A stretch of DNA of 64,000 bases, from positions 1 to 64,000 of the forward strand of contig NZ_WHUT02000017.1 of assembly GCF_009380135.2 (NCBI RefSeq), in the 5' to 3' direction. A program made the position numbers and the translations under genes. Source of the DNA: Fertoeibacter niger (lineage in GTDB: Bacteria; Pseudomonadota; Alphaproteobacteria; Rhodobacterales; Rhodobacteraceae). The notes beneath the pieces were generated by a model. It was given only the letters and a program-made list of their open reading frames with translations. It was not told where the DNA came from and did not search any database. Positions 39,772 to 49,340 of this stretch are shown here, one piece after another. The stretch's first letter is position 1; every line of letters starts with the position of its first letter.

Positions 39772-41257
39772 GCGATCACCTTTCGGAAGCTGTGCAAGTA
39801 GTTGATGTGCTGCCGCCCCGGCATGATCTGGGACGGTAGGGTGCAGTTGTCGGCGATGTTGCCCCAGGCACTGCTGTAGTCGGTGGCCTCCAGCTCGCCG
39901 GTATAGGCATATTCCAGTACCGCCCCGGCTGCCGGGGCTTGCGACAGGGTTGCCACGCGCACCGGGCCGTCCTGCATCACCTCGTGCAGGTCGGGGCGGT
40001 AGATCGCCTCATACATGCGCCGCCGCGCCTCGCGCCAGATCTCGTCCGGGCGGGTCTTGCCGGGCAGTTCCAGCGCCTCGGTGATGGTGATCTCGCCGGT
40101 ATGGCCCGGCCAGCGGATCAGCCGCTCGGCGTCCTTCCACTCGTTGGTCGCATCCTTGAACTTCACGCGGAACGCATGCGGCGGGTCGATGCAATTGCGG
40201 CGCGACTGGAAATCCCGGCTGTTGCGCGGTGTCAGGTGATCGACCACCAGATCCTGCGGGCGGTCGATGGTGACGCCCCAGCGCAGCCCGTCATGGCGGG
40301 GCGAGGCCCGCCCGGCGGCGGCGATCTCGGCCAGCGCGTGCGTAGGGTGCTGTCGCTGCTGTCCAGCACCCGGTCATAGGCCAGATCCTGCACCCGGCAA
40401 AAATCATGCCAGTCAGCCAGTTGGTCGAGGTCAATGCCGCTGTCCTCAACCGGGCGGACATTCGCAGCAGACTGCAGCACGAAGCGGTAGAGCGAGGCCG
40501 GGTTCGACGTGGCACGGGTAATCCAGGTCTCGGTCAGATGATCCCAGTCCGGGCAGACCCGGCTGGCAATGGCGTTGAAACTGTCGAGCTGCCCGTTGAT
40601 CTGGTGCGTGGCCTTGATCCTGAGCGCGACCAGCGCCAGCGGTCGGGCGATGTTCAGCGGGTATTCGGGGCGCAGGGTCTGGATCGCGGCCCAGTTGCAG
40701 CGCTGCTGGATCTGGGAATTCTCGGTCTCATCCGTCAGCATCGTCAGGCGCACCTGACAGCGCCCCCGGGTCGGAAACTCCCATGTGTGCTGCCGGTACA
40801 ACCCCTCGGCCTTCTTTGCGGTGATCTCGAGTGTCTCGACCGCCGTCCAGAGCACGGCGTCGATGCGGCGGTGCTCGATGAGCACGGAAACCGTACGCGC
40901 TCGCTTCTTGCCCTTGCCGGTGAATTTGATCAGCCCGCCCGGGAAGGCCAGCAGCACCGATGCGCCCGCCGCATCCGCGCCGGTCGACCGCACCACGGGC
41001 GTCTCGATGGACGGATCGCCCTCGATGACCTCGCCCAGGTCATCACGCGGCAGCGGGCGGGTCAGCTCGACGCCGATGTTCTCTTCGGCCACCTGACGCG
41101 GATAAAGGCTGACGGGCAGATCGCCCGCCACCCCGCTCCTCACCTCGATCTCCACCTCGTCATAGTCGCCGATGGACGTTTCGCCGATGCGGAAATCCGA
41201 CAGGTCGACCCCGCCGTCATCGCGTTCTGAATGTTGCGCCAGGAAGCCATTCCAAGA
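39768..41257 (-). pseudogene. TipJ-like phage tail-tip (host specificity J) remnant, 5'-truncated and frameshifted
   Basis: The 5' part (open from 41257) reads LAQHSERDDGGVDLSDFRIGETSIG...VEIEVRSGVAGDLPVSLYPRQVAEENIGVELTRPL and runs to a Y-RVLDSSDSTLR end. A shift near 40340 then moves the reading to the frame that continues ALAEIAAAGRASPRHDGLRWGVTIDRPQDLVVDHLTPRN and ends at 39768. Adding one base (restoring an Asp codon) would rejoin them. Segments such as FKDATNEWKDAERLIRWPGHTGEITITEALELPGKT are characteristic of J/TipJ proteins. The normal N-terminal several hundred residues are missing, cut off near a tRNA-Ser gene. Confidence 0.75.
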
Positions 41258-41334
41258 TCAAGGGAAAGCAGCAAATCGGGGTTGCAAGCCACAACGTCGC
41301 AGGATAGATGAGCCGCCACGACGATCCCTGACGC

Positions 41335-41424
41335 GGAGAGGTGGCAGAGTGGTCGAATGCGGCGGTCTCGAAAACCGTTGTCGGTGTGAGCCGACCCAGG
41401 GTTCGAATCCCTGTCTCTCCGCCA
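41335..41424 (+). tRNA. tRNA-Ser(CGA)
   Basis: Acceptor stem GGAGAGG pairs with TCTCTCC (one G-U pair). The D-arm is GCAGAGTGGTCGAATGC, the anticodon loop CTCGAAA has CGA at 41369-41371, a long class II variable arm follows, the T-loop is GGTTCGAATCC, and the 3' end is G-CCA encoded in the DNA. It marks the junction between a prophage remnant on the left and an AT-richer accessory tract on the right. Confidence 0.96.
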
Positions 41425-42038
41425 TACACTATTGAAATAATTGATGAAATTTTGATTTTAGTGGCGCTACCCGCCTACCAACCCGCCAACTTGTTTGCGC
41501 TTGAATGCGCTTTTATACGACTGGATGCTTCATTCGCTTGACTGGAGTAAGATAGTCAAAAGCCAATCGACTGTGCTGTGGTGTCGGGCGTTTAGCAAAG
41601 GCAGGCACGACCGACGTGAAGGGCGGCAAGCCGCCTGACGGCGACGAAGCTTGGCGCCCGCAGCGAACTTGGGATAGCGGTCATTCATGCACCACGCAGC
41701 GCAAGTCGCTCCCTTCTGCCCATCACGGGCGGGAAATCACCCACTCTTTTAAGCAAAGCCAGATAGACGGTCTGCTCCCGTGGAATTACACCATCACGGC
41801 GTGATCGGGACACCGCTGGCGCTCAGGGTGTCGACCTGGGCGAAGTCTGCTAACGGTCAGGGTCATTTTATGCCCCTTCAGGGTGACGTCAACGGCTCCA
41901 TCGAGGTCATCCAGTGGCAGGATCTCGTCAACGATGCCTGGGCACGGAACGAGGCGACCTTTTACGCGGCGAGGCTTCGCAAAGGTTAGAACCGACGGCT
42001 CAATTGTTGGCTGGTATCGCCCCAAGCAGCGCAAGATC
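41425..42038. other. Accessory intergenic tract right of tRNA-Ser, no supported gene
   Basis: Starts AT-rich just after the tRNA, unlike its surroundings, then returns to average composition. Short frames on either strand (for example 41780-41989 plus and 41786-42034 minus) overlap one another and give no recognisable product. It looks like a scar of past insertions and deletions. Confidence 0.5.
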
Positions 42039-42932
42039 TCACCCCCGATGACGCAAGGCGTCGACGATCACCCGGAATGCGGGCAGGTTCTGGCGTCGGC
42101 TTGGGTAGTAGATGAAGTAGCCCGCAAAGGGCTGTGACCAGTTGTCCAGCACCACCACAAGCGCGCCTGACGCGACCTGCGCCGCTACGATATCTTCGGG
42201 CACATAGGCGATGCCATAACCGCGCATCGCGGCATCGATCATCTCGTAGGATCCGTTGAAGGTCAGCTGACCCTCGACACGCACCCGCAGCACTTCGTCA
42301 CCCTTCTCGAACTCCCAGGCATAGAGGCCGCCCGCCGCGATCTGCCGGATGTTGATGCAGGTGTGCGTGGTCAGGTCTTTCGGGTGCAGCGGCGTGCCGC
42401 GCGCTGCCAGATACGCAGGCGACGCCACCGCCACCAGTCGCCAGTCCGGGCCTATGCGCACGGCGATCATGTCATGCTCGACGCTTTCGCCCAGCCGGAT
42501 GCCTGCGTCAAATCCGCTGTCGACGATATTGCGAAAGGCACTGTCCACGCTGAATTCGACCCGGATCTCGGGATAGCCGCTCAGGACCTCGCGCAGCTTC
42601 GGCCAGACGATGGTCCGCAGCGCATGGTCCGAGAGCGTGATACGCACCCGCCCTGCAGGCCGGTCGCGATAGGACATGATCGCTGCCATTTCGGATTCGA
42701 TCTCGGCGATGCGCGGCGACAGCGACGCGTGCAGCCGCTCGCCTGCCTCGGTCGGCGCGACGTTGCGGGTGGTGCGGTTCAGGAGCAGCACGCCCATCCG
42801 CGTCTCCAGCCGTTTGATCGTATGGCTGAGGGTGGATTGCGAGATGCCAAGGCGGGCGGCCGCGCGGGTAAAGCTGCGTTCCTCGGCCACGGCGAGGAAC
42901 CACAACAGGTCGTTGAACTGTTCGCGTGCCAT
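42039..42932 (-). CDS. LysR-family transcriptional regulator
   Basis: A 297-residue LysR regulator. The helix-turn-helix is at residues about 5-60 (LLWFLAVAEERSFTRAAARLGISQSTLSHTIKRLETRMGVLLLNRTTR), and the effector domain follows with VRITLSDHALRTIVWPKL, AGIRLGESVEHDMIAV and AYVPEDIVAAQV. It belongs to the group next to oxidoreductase and efflux genes. It is divergent from an MFS remnant and may once have controlled the cluster to its right. Confidence 0.9.
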   Translation of the reverse strand: MAREQFNDLLWFLAVAEERSFTRAAARLGISQSTLSHTIKRLETRMGVLLLNRTTRNVAPTEAGERLHASLSPRIAEIESEMAAIMSYRDRPAGRVRITLSDHALRTIVWPKLREVLSGYPEIRVEFSVDSAFRNIVDSGFDAGIRLGESVEHDMIAVRIGPDWRLVAVASPAYLAARGTPLHPKDLTTHTCINIRQIAAGGLYAWEFEKGDEVLRVRVEGQLTFNGSYEMIDAAMRGYGIAYVPEDIVAAQVASGALVVVLDNWSQPFAGYFIYYPSRRQNLPAFRVIVDALRHRG

Positions 42933-43099
42933 CTGGCCCCTCCGTCTGGGTCAGACTTATGGTGATGGTCGATGAATGCAAGCGGATTGCGATGGGTAAT
43001 CTTGGCCATCCATCCCTGTTATCTACAGCGCATCACAGAGAGGGCGACTGCGCCCCCGCACGGAAAACAGGACCGACGATGGATCTGACATTACCCTCA

Positions 43100-43502
43100 A
43101 TAGCGATACCGTCGCGTTCCGCGCAGGCTGCTGCGACGCCATCTGTTCCGAATGCTGATCGGCATTCCACTAGTGATGGCAGGGATCGGGGGGCTTCTAC
43201 TGATGCTTTCGCACGTGCCGGTCAAGGTGGCGGTGTTGCTGGTCCTGTGGGGGGTCTTCGCCACGGCGGCGCCGGTCGGCTGGGGCACCTGGCTGGCCCA
43301 CACCATGGGTAGTGATGCCGAGGCCGGGGGCGGTCTGCAGGTCGCGGTGATCCAGCTGGCTATCATGACCGGAGCCGCGGTGGGCGGGTTGGTCTTCGAT
43401 GCCTTCGGCTGGCAGGTGAGTTTCGGCATAGCGTCGCTGCTTTTGCTCGGGGCATCCTTGACCGCACATTTGACTTGGAAAGACCACGGGGAAGCAAATT
43501 GA
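43100..43502 (+). pseudogene. MFS transporter remnant (C-terminal part only)
   Basis: The frame reads RRLLRRHLFRMLIGIPLVMAGIGGLLLMLSHVPVKVAVLLVLWGVFATAAPVGWGTWLAHTMG, then VAVIQLAIMTGAAVGGLVFDAFGWQVSFGIASLLLLGASLTAHL. It has four to five membrane spans and matches the last third of arabinose-efflux-type MFS permeases. The N-terminal two thirds are gone, with an in-frame stop (TAG) just upstream. Its end overlaps the start of the cyclophilin-like gene. Confidence 0.72.
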
Positions 43503-43936
43503 TCCAATTGACCCGCCGCCTGCTGATTGCCAGCGCCGCCGCAAACCTGCTGCCCGGGCCGGCCCAGACACAGACAGGAGCCGCCATGCGCCTTCGCTGC
43601 CGCTTTGCCGATCAGGATTTCAGCTATGCCTTGCAGGACAATGCGACCGCGCGCGATCTGATCTCGCTGCTGCCGCTGGACCTGACCATCGAGGATTTCT
43701 CGACAAACGAGAAACTCGCCCATCTGCCACGCCGACTGGATGAGACCGGGCGGCAACCGATCACCGACGAGGCACCGGGGGATCTGTGCTACTTTCGGGG
43801 CTGGGGAAATCTGGCCTTCTTTCACACCGGCTATACCTATCGCGACGATCTGATCCTTCTGGGCAAGATCGCGGGCGGGGTAGCGCCGCTTCTGGTCAAA
43901 GGCACGCATCCTTTGCGCCTCGACCTCATGTCCTAA
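43499..43936 (+). CDS. Cyclophilin-like fold protein, exported
   Basis: A 145-residue protein. After a possible signal sequence ([19 protein letters not shown]) comes a cyclophilin-like domain: [87 protein letters not shown]. These proteins have the fold but no known peptidyl-prolyl isomerase activity and often sit by cupins and reductases. The start is TTG 43499, overlapping the MFS remnant stop; ATG 43586 would give the bare domain. Confidence 0.78.
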   Translation: MIQLTRRLLIASAAANLLPGPAQTQTGAAMRLRCRFADQDFSYALQDNATARDLISLLPLDLTIEDFSTNEKLAHLPRRLDETGRQPITDEAPGDLCYFRGWGNLAFFHTGYTYRDDLILLGKIAGGVAPLLVKGTHPLRLDLMS

Positions 43937-43946
43937 GGAGAAACCC

Positions 43947-44342
43947 ATGGAAATCTTCCGCGCCGGCCATGTCCCTTCGCGCAAAGGCCCTGCTGACTGG
44001 TTCACCGGGCAAGTCCGGATTGATATGCTGTTCGACCCCGCCGCCCCTGATCGGGTGCAGGGCGCCAGCGTGACCTTCGAGCCGGGCGCCCGCACCGCAT
44101 GGCATACGCACCCGCTGGGGCAAACGCTGATCGTCACGGTTGGTCTGGGCAGGGCGCAGCGTGATGGCGGCCCGGTCTAGGAGATCCGCACCGACGATGT
44201 CGTTTGCTTCGCCCCAGGCGAACGCCACTGGCACGACGCCAGCCCCGGCACCGCCATGACCCATATCGCCATCCAAGAGGTGCTGGATGGCAAGATGGTC
44301 GACTGGCTGGACCATGTGACCGACGCCGACTACGGCGCCTGA
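43947..44342 (+). pseudogene. Cupin gene interrupted by a nonsense codon
   Basis: The frame encodes a cupin of about 131 residues: [68 protein letters not shown], then TAG at 44178, continuing [38 protein letters not shown] and ending DYGA. The TAG stands where related proteins have Glu, so a single G-to-T change explains it. Both metal-His motifs are kept, indicating recent inactivation. Confidence 0.82.
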
Positions 44343-44434
44343 ACCTTAACTAACTGATTTTGTTACCGACAAGGTCGCCTCCATGGCGGCCACCACCCCC
44401 GGCTTGCACGGGCCCCATCCAGATGGAGATGACC

Positions 44435-45535
44435 ATGACTGACCAAAACCCCGAAAGCCCGCCGCGCCCCGACACCCTGACAAATGCCGGACGGCGCGGC
44501 TTCCTGTCGCTGACCGGTGCCGGGATTGCCGCCCTTGGCGCGGCATCGCTTCTCCCCTCCTCCAATGCAAAGGCGCAAACCATGTCAGAGACCTGGGACA
44601 AAACCTTCCCGAAAAGCGATGCCGTCACGCATCGCAAGATCACTTTTGCCAATCGATATGGCATCACGCTCAGCGGTGATCTTTATGAGCCGGCGAACCG
44701 GGGCGATGCGGTTCTGCCCGCCATCGCCATTTCCGGCCCCTTCGGCGCGGTGAAAGAGCAATCCTCCGGGCTGTATGCCCAGACCCTGGCCGAACTCGGT
44801 TTCGTCACCCTGGCCTTTGATCCGTCCTGGACCGGGGAAAGCGGCGGCACACCGCGCAACATGGCCTCGCCCGAGATCAACACCGAAGATTTCAGCGCCG
44901 CCGTCGATGCGCTTGGCCTGCAATCCGGCGTGGACCGTGAGCGGATTGGCATCATCGGCATCTGCGGCTGGGGTGGCATGGCGCTGAATGCTGCGGCGAT
45001 CGACAAGCGCATCAAGGCGGTTGCGGCCAGCACGATGTATGACATGACCCGCGTGATGTCCAAAGGCTACAATGACAGCGTGGCCCTGGAACAGCGCACC
45101 GCAAATCTGGAGCAACTGGCCAATCAGCGTTGGCTGGATGCCGAAGCGGGCAGCCCGGCTTATGGCCCGGTTTCGCTGGATTTGAAGGGCGGCGAGCCGC
45201 AATTCGTGGTGGAATATGCCGATTACTACAAGACGGATCGCGGCTTCCACCCGCGTGCCGTAAACTCGAACGGTTCGTTCACACTGACCACGCCGCTGTC
45301 CTTCATGAACATGCCGCTGCTCAGCTATATCGCGGAAATCTCGCCCCGTCCGATGCTGTTGGTGCATGGTGCAGAGGCGCATTCGCGCTACTTCAGTGAA
45401 ACGGCTTTTGCGGCGGCGGCCGAGCCGAAGGAGCTGCTGCTGATCGAAGGCGCCAACCACACTGATCTTTATGACAAGGTCGATCTGATCCCCTTCGACC
45501 GGCTGCAGGCCTTCTTCGAACAGCATCTAGCCTGA
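44435..45535 (+). CDS. Tat-exported alpha/beta hydrolase (DLH-like)
   Basis: A 366-residue protein. The N-terminus has a twin-arginine signal (GRRGFLSLTGAGIAALGAA) ending near AKAQT. The hydrolase part shows GDLYEPANRGDAVLPAIAISGPFGAVKEQSSGLYAQTLAELGFVTLAFD, a nucleophile elbow GICGWGGMA with Cys in place of Ser, a late Asp/Glu region LVHGAEAHSR and a His in EGANHTDLY. Cys at the elbow is like dienelactone hydrolase. A GGAG site precedes ATG 44435. It is the only intact enzyme of the cluster. Confidence 0.82.
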   Translation: MTDQNPESPPRPDTLTNAGRRGFLSLTGAGIAALGAASLLPSSNAKAQTMSETWDKTFPKSDAVTHRKITFANRYGITLSGDLYEPANRGDAVLPAIAISGPFGAVKEQSSGLYAQTLAELGFVTLAFDPSWTGESGGTPRNMASPEINTEDFSAAVDALGLQSGVDRERIGIIGICGWGGMALNAAAIDKRIKAVAASTMYDMTRVMSKGYNDSVALEQRTANLEQLANQRWLDAEAGSPAYGPVSLDLKGGEPQFVVEYADYYKTDRGFHPRAVNSNGSFTLTTPLSFMNMPLLSYIAEISPRPMLLVHGAEAHSRYFSETAFAAAAEPKELLLIEGANHTDLYDKVDLIPFDRLQAFFEQHLA

Positions 45536-45635
45536 CTTTGAAAGGCGGTTCCAGTTTCCCGGACTCGCATGCCGACAATCCGTCCCCGCAGCCCATCGGC
45601 CTGCGGGGACGGCGCGATTTCAGAGGGAGACCGAT

Positions 45636-46244
45636 ATGGTCGTGAAAGCCTATGGCACCCCGGCAGGCGATGCACCGCTGGCCCCGTTGAACATCACTCG
45701 CCGCATGCCGGGGCCGCAGGATGTGCAAATCGAGTTCCTGTTCTGCGGCATCTGCCATTCCGACCTGCATCAGGCGCGGGGCGAATGGGCGGGCACGCCC
45801 TATCCCTGCGTACCCGGGCATGAGATTGTGGGCCGCGTCGCTGCGGTCGGCGGCCGTGTCACCAGCCACAAGCGCGGCGATCTGGTCGGCGTCGGCTGCA
45901 TCGTCGACAGCTGCCAGAGTTGCGCCGACTGCAAGGACGGGCTAGAGAATTACTGCGACGGCATGATCGGCACCTATAATGTGCCGACGCAGGACGTGCC
46001 CGGCCACACCCTTGCCATTTCGGAAATCATCCCGGTGTGGCAGGGTCGAAATAGTCAAGTCCCGCGCAACGACCGGTGCCGCGCCTGCCCGATCCTTTGG
46101 GCCGCCCCCACCCGGATGGCGGAACTGCTTAGGGTATGGCCGCATGCCAAAGGGCCAGCTGCGCCAAGCATGAGGTCGGCATGGCTGGACAGGCGATCAA
46201 GAACATTCGTTTTCGCGATCCGGCCTTTGCTTCCGGCGGGCTGA
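45636..46244 (+). pseudogene. Zinc alcohol dehydrogenase remnant (YahK-like N-terminus)
   Basis: Residues 1-126 match cinnamyl-alcohol-dehydrogenase/YahK-type enzymes: FLFCGICHSDLHQARGEW, PYPCVPGHEIVGRV with the catalytic zinc ligands, and CIVDSCQSCADCKDGLENYC with the structural zinc ligands. Similarity stops near GTYNVPTQDVPGHTLA at about 46013. The rest of the frame to 46244 is unrelated, and the NAD-binding domain is absent. It is cut off by the rearrangement that lies before the patatin gene. Confidence 0.8.
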
Positions 46245-46512
46245 AGGAACACAAGACCCGGCACATCCGGTTGAACGGCATGCGCCCACCCGATGTGGCT
46301 GCGAAACGCGCGCAAATCCTGGCCGCCCTTCGCGCCGGACCGCTACTGGCAGAGCGCGTGACTGCCGTGGCGCAGCCCTTGGGGCAAATCAGGGTGCGTC
46401 ACGCGGAAACGGCCGGTCCTTCATGCAAGGGCCAAGATGCCGTTTGCGGGAACAAGACCTGCGCTGGTCATCGCATCGGCCCTTGTCACGTCACCAGGGT
46501 CGCTGCCTGTGG
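46245..46512. other. Unassigned tract between alcohol dehydrogenase remnant and patatin gene
   Basis: Overlapping short frames on both strands with no recognised product. It holds the junction between the decayed detoxification cluster and the putative defence operon. Confidence 0.5.
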
Positions 46513-48285
46513 TCAGGGTTGCGCGCTGTTGTTGTTGGCGGTTGCGGGTCTTGATGCTTCGTCATCCATATTGGCCACGACACGCAACCGCGCACGGCGC
46601 AATGGCAACGCCTGGGCAAGACTGGCGGTCATCGGATCGGCGGACAACGCGCGGCCGAGGGCAGCCAGCCGCTCGGCACGAAGCAGCAGCGCCTTTCTGT
46701 GGGTGGCCGTTCTCAACGCATAGGCCTTGCGATTGGCGGCGTCGTCCAGAAGCGCGGGATAGCTGAGGTCTCCCGGCCCCGGTTCCGGGGAATCCCAATG
46801 GCGCGCATATTCGATCAGCAGGTCTTCGATCAGCGGAAGTTCGGTCAGGAAGCGTCGCCAGCGGTGTTCCTTCAGGTCGAATTCCTCCACGAAGGTGCGG
46901 CCCGCCTGCTCTCCGAACTCGGTCAACCGGCAAATCGTCTCTGGCGGCATTTGCAGGTTCAACCCGCCCTCGTCAGCTTTCAGCGCCACGGTCGCGATAC
47001 GTTCGCGGTAGCCCGTCAGAACGGCCTGAAGCGAATCCTGCCAGTCCTTGGCGCTGTCAAACATCGCCATCACGAAACCGGCCAGCCCGCCAAAAGGCCG
47101 GGTCGGCAGCAGTCGGCCCGCGCTGTCTGGCGTGGTGGGCAGGGTGATGCGTTGATCCTCCTCACCGGGTTTGGCGCGGGCGATGTCATATTCCGACAGG
47201 GCAATTCCGAAGGTCGGGGTCTGCGGCAGGAAACGGTCAAAGAAATGGACCGGAAAGTTCGAAGAGATCCCGCCATCGGAAAACAGGCAGCGCCGGATCT
47301 TGCGGGCACCATCCAGCCGCACCAGCGTATAGTCGATGCGATGCAGCGGCACCGCCGAGATAAGGCCGGGGAAGGACAGGCTCATGCGCGCCAGAACCAC
47401 CACCGGCAGATCATCCGACTGGAAGTAGTGCAGCTTGCCCGACGCATCGCCCCATTCGTCGGCCACCTTGCTGGAACAGGCGATCATGTGATCGACGACA
47501 TGGCCGGGAAACAGGCGGCGGAACTCGTCTTCGTGAAAGGCGTGCAGGTTGTTGCCCATCGGCAGGGCATAGGGCCGGTGCGTGGTGATGTCGGTGGTGA
47601 CTGTCTGGACGTTGATCCCTTCGGCCCGCAGCTGGCCGATTGTCAGCGGTCCCTTTCCTCGCCCAAGTCCCGCAACGTCGTCGATCGTGGCTGACAGCCA
47701 GTCGGTCAGCGCGGGGCCGGAATACCCCGGCTGGGTCAACCCGGTGCAAAGCCCGTAATCCTGTTCGGGCAGATCCCGCGTGGCTTGTTTTCTTGCCGCC
47801 AGCAGCGGGCCGATCAGCAGGCCTGCCAGCACCAAAAGCCCGCCCAGCACCAGAAAGCCCCAGTCTGCCGGTTTGTGCGGCGCGGCCGCCAGCACCATGA
47901 TGACGGCCCCGGGCAGCGCCGCGCCGGCGGCCGCAACCGGATAGCCCGTCAGCAGCGCGCGCAGGATCGCAGTGGGCTTGCCAGATAACCCCGCCAGCGC
48001 CAGTCTGAAAAGCGGGGCCAGTTGCGGCGTCGGCTGGAATTTTTCTAGCAAAGTCTTCGACAGATCCTGAGGCAGGGCCGCAACCCTGGTGAACCCGCCA
48101 CTGGCGCGGCCATACTCTGCCGCAGCCGTCACGGCCGCAGCAATCGCGCCAGCCGAGGTGCCGCCGATATTCTCGAACCTGTATTTCCGGGACAGGCCGA
48201 CCACGGCGCGCGGATAAACCACGCCCGAGGTGATGCCGCCCTTCATAACGAGGTCGCAGCGGTGGGTCGGGGGGCTGTCTTTCAT
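46513..48285 (-). CDS. Patatin-like phospholipase with internal membrane segments
   Basis: A 590-residue protein. The oxyanion loop is MKGGITSGVVYPRAV, the nucleophile is in G-T-S-A-G and the catalytic Asp in DGGISSNFP, giving a complete Ser-Asp dyad of patatin lipases. Between dyad halves, at about residues 120-165, two hydrophobic segments (AAAGAALPGAVIMVLAA and GFLVLGGLLVLAGLLIGPLLAA) predict membrane anchoring. ATG 48285 has GGAGG 5 bases upstream, better than ATG 48297. It is the last gene of an operon with HNH and ATPase genes, 29 bp after the HNH stop. A membrane-damaging effector role is inferred. Confidence 0.85.
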   Translation of the reverse strand: MKDSPPTHRCDLVMKGGITSGVVYPRAVVGLSRKYRFENIGGTSAGAIAAAVTAAAEYGRASGGFTRVAALPQDLSKTLLEKFQPTPQLAPLFRLALAGLSGKPTAILRALLTGYPVAAAGAALPGAVIMVLAAAPHKPADWGFLVLGGLLVLAGLLIGPLLAARKQATRDLPEQDYGLCTGLTQPGYSGPALTDWLSATIDDVAGLGRGKGPLTIGQLRAEGINVQTVTTDITTHRPYALPMGNNLHAFHEDEFRRLFPGHVVDHMIACSSKVADEWGDASGKLHYFQSDDLPVVVLARMSLSFPGLISAVPLHRIDYTLVRLDGARKIRRCLFSDGGISSNFPVHFFDRFLPQTPTFGIALSEYDIARAKPGEEDQRITLPTTPDSAGRLLPTRPFGGLAGFVMAMFDSAKDWQDSLQAVLTGYRERIATVALKADEGGLNLQMPPETICRLTEFGEQAGRTFVEEFDLKEHRWRRFLTELPLIEDLLIEYARHWDSPEPGPGDLSYPALLDDAANRKAYALRTATHRKALLLRAERLAALGRALSADPMTASLAQALPLRRARLRVVANMDDEASRPATANNNSAQP

Positions 48286-48314
48286 GAGTGCCTCCATCTT
48301 GCGGGGGGATGCGG

Positions 48315-49340
48315 TCAGGTGCGGTCTTCAATCAGATGGTCGACCCAGCGGTCGGTCCATTGCAGGACCATGGCCGAATAGGGCTGGTCGGGTTCGCCCA
48401 TCTGGCGGATCTCGGCAATCAGGCGGTCGATGAAACCTTCGATCACCGGCAGGGCCTCTTTCGCGGCGGCAGAGCGGCTTTGCGCCAGTTTGGTTGCCAA
48501 TGCATCCGCATCGGCGATCATCAGGCGCAACGCCTCCAGTTGCCGCAGCACGCGGGTGCGGGCCTGGACAAGACCCAGACGGTTCAGGCCATAGACCTGG
48601 ATCGACACCGCCCCGCGGACCGAAACATGCGCAGGAACGGCCCCCGGGTCGATGTCGGCGCCGACGGCGATCAACGGCAGGGCGTCGGGGGCGCCCGGTT
48701 GCAGACGGCGCGGCAGGACGAGCCCGAAGGGCACCGGGCTGTCGACCAGATACTCCAGATGCGCATCCGGGTCGTCGCGACACGGATCAAGAAGATAGGG
48801 CCGTTCGGTCAGAATCTCCTGGTCGGGATCTTCGCCAAGGCCAAGCGCGCGGGTGCCGGGCATGACCGGAAAGGCGCTTTCCTTGCCCGTCTGCCATATG
48901 GGTTTTCCCGAGTTGCGAAGGTCTGCAAGGCTGGCGGTGCCGGGGGTCGGCAGCACCTGATACCGGCGGCGGTTGCAATCGATGCAGGACGGCAGAAGGT
49001 TCATCCAGTCAGCGGCAAGCCACCAGTAACCCCAGTGATCCGGGTCATCCTCGACACCGCCCTTTGGCCGGTAATGCTCGATGTCCACCGGCGCCTGCGA
49101 GGCGTAATGGGTTTCGCAATAGGCGCATTTCCCCTGAAACAGCGCCTCCAGCGCCAACCGGCCCGCCTCATCCTTGTAGGTCATGAACTTGTAGGCCTTG
49201 GGGCGCGCGCCGCCCTGCGCCACGGTGTCCATGGCTTTGCGAACATAGGCCCACGCCTTGGCCCGCTCTTTGGCGGCAGAGCTGTCGGGGCCGTTGAAGG
49301 CACCGGGAACGGGATGGGATCCGCGGTCAACCCGGCGCAT
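48315..49340 (-). CDS. HNH endonuclease, PtuB/TIGR02646-like
   Basis: A 341-residue HNH protein. The zinc and catalytic motifs are intact: Cys72 and Cys75 in KCAYCE, DIEHYRPK with catalytic His89, Asn114 in DWMNLLPSC and Cys119/Cys122 followed by Asn123 in CIDCN. The DIEHYRPK pattern is that of retron- and Septu-associated HNH nucleases. Downstream, YLLDPCRDDPDAHLEY and VYGLNRLGLVQARTRVLRQLEALR match parts of the neighbouring ATPase protein. Its start overlaps the ATPase gene by 14 bp. It is predicted to cut DNA or tRNA under ATPase control. Confidence 0.85.
   Translation of the reverse strand: MRRVDRGSHPVPGAFNGPDSSAAKERAKAWAYVRKAMDTVAQGGARPKAYKFMTYKDEAGRLALEALFQGKCAYCETHYASQAPVDIEHYRPKGGVEDDPDHWGYWWLAADWMNLLPSCIDCNRRRYQVLPTPGTASLADLRNSGKPIWQTGKESAFPVMPGTRALGLGEDPDQEILTERPYLLDPCRDDPDAHLEYLVDSPVPFGLVLPRRLQPGAPDALPLIAVGADIDPGAVPAHVSVRGAVSIQVYGLNRLGLVQARTRVLRQLEALRLMIADADALATKLAQSRSAAAKEALPVIEGFIDRLIAEIRQMGEPDQPYSAMVLQWTDRWVDHLIEDRT

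Noticed and set aside
41786-42034. Minus-strand 82-residue frame left of the LysR gene
   Set aside because: Ends in low-complexity basic sequence, overlaps another frame of equal quality and has no recognised relatives.
46136-46723. Plus-strand frame between the dehydrogenase remnant and the patatin gene
   Set aside because: Its second half is antisense to the patatin C-terminus and the first half is unrecognised; likely spurious.
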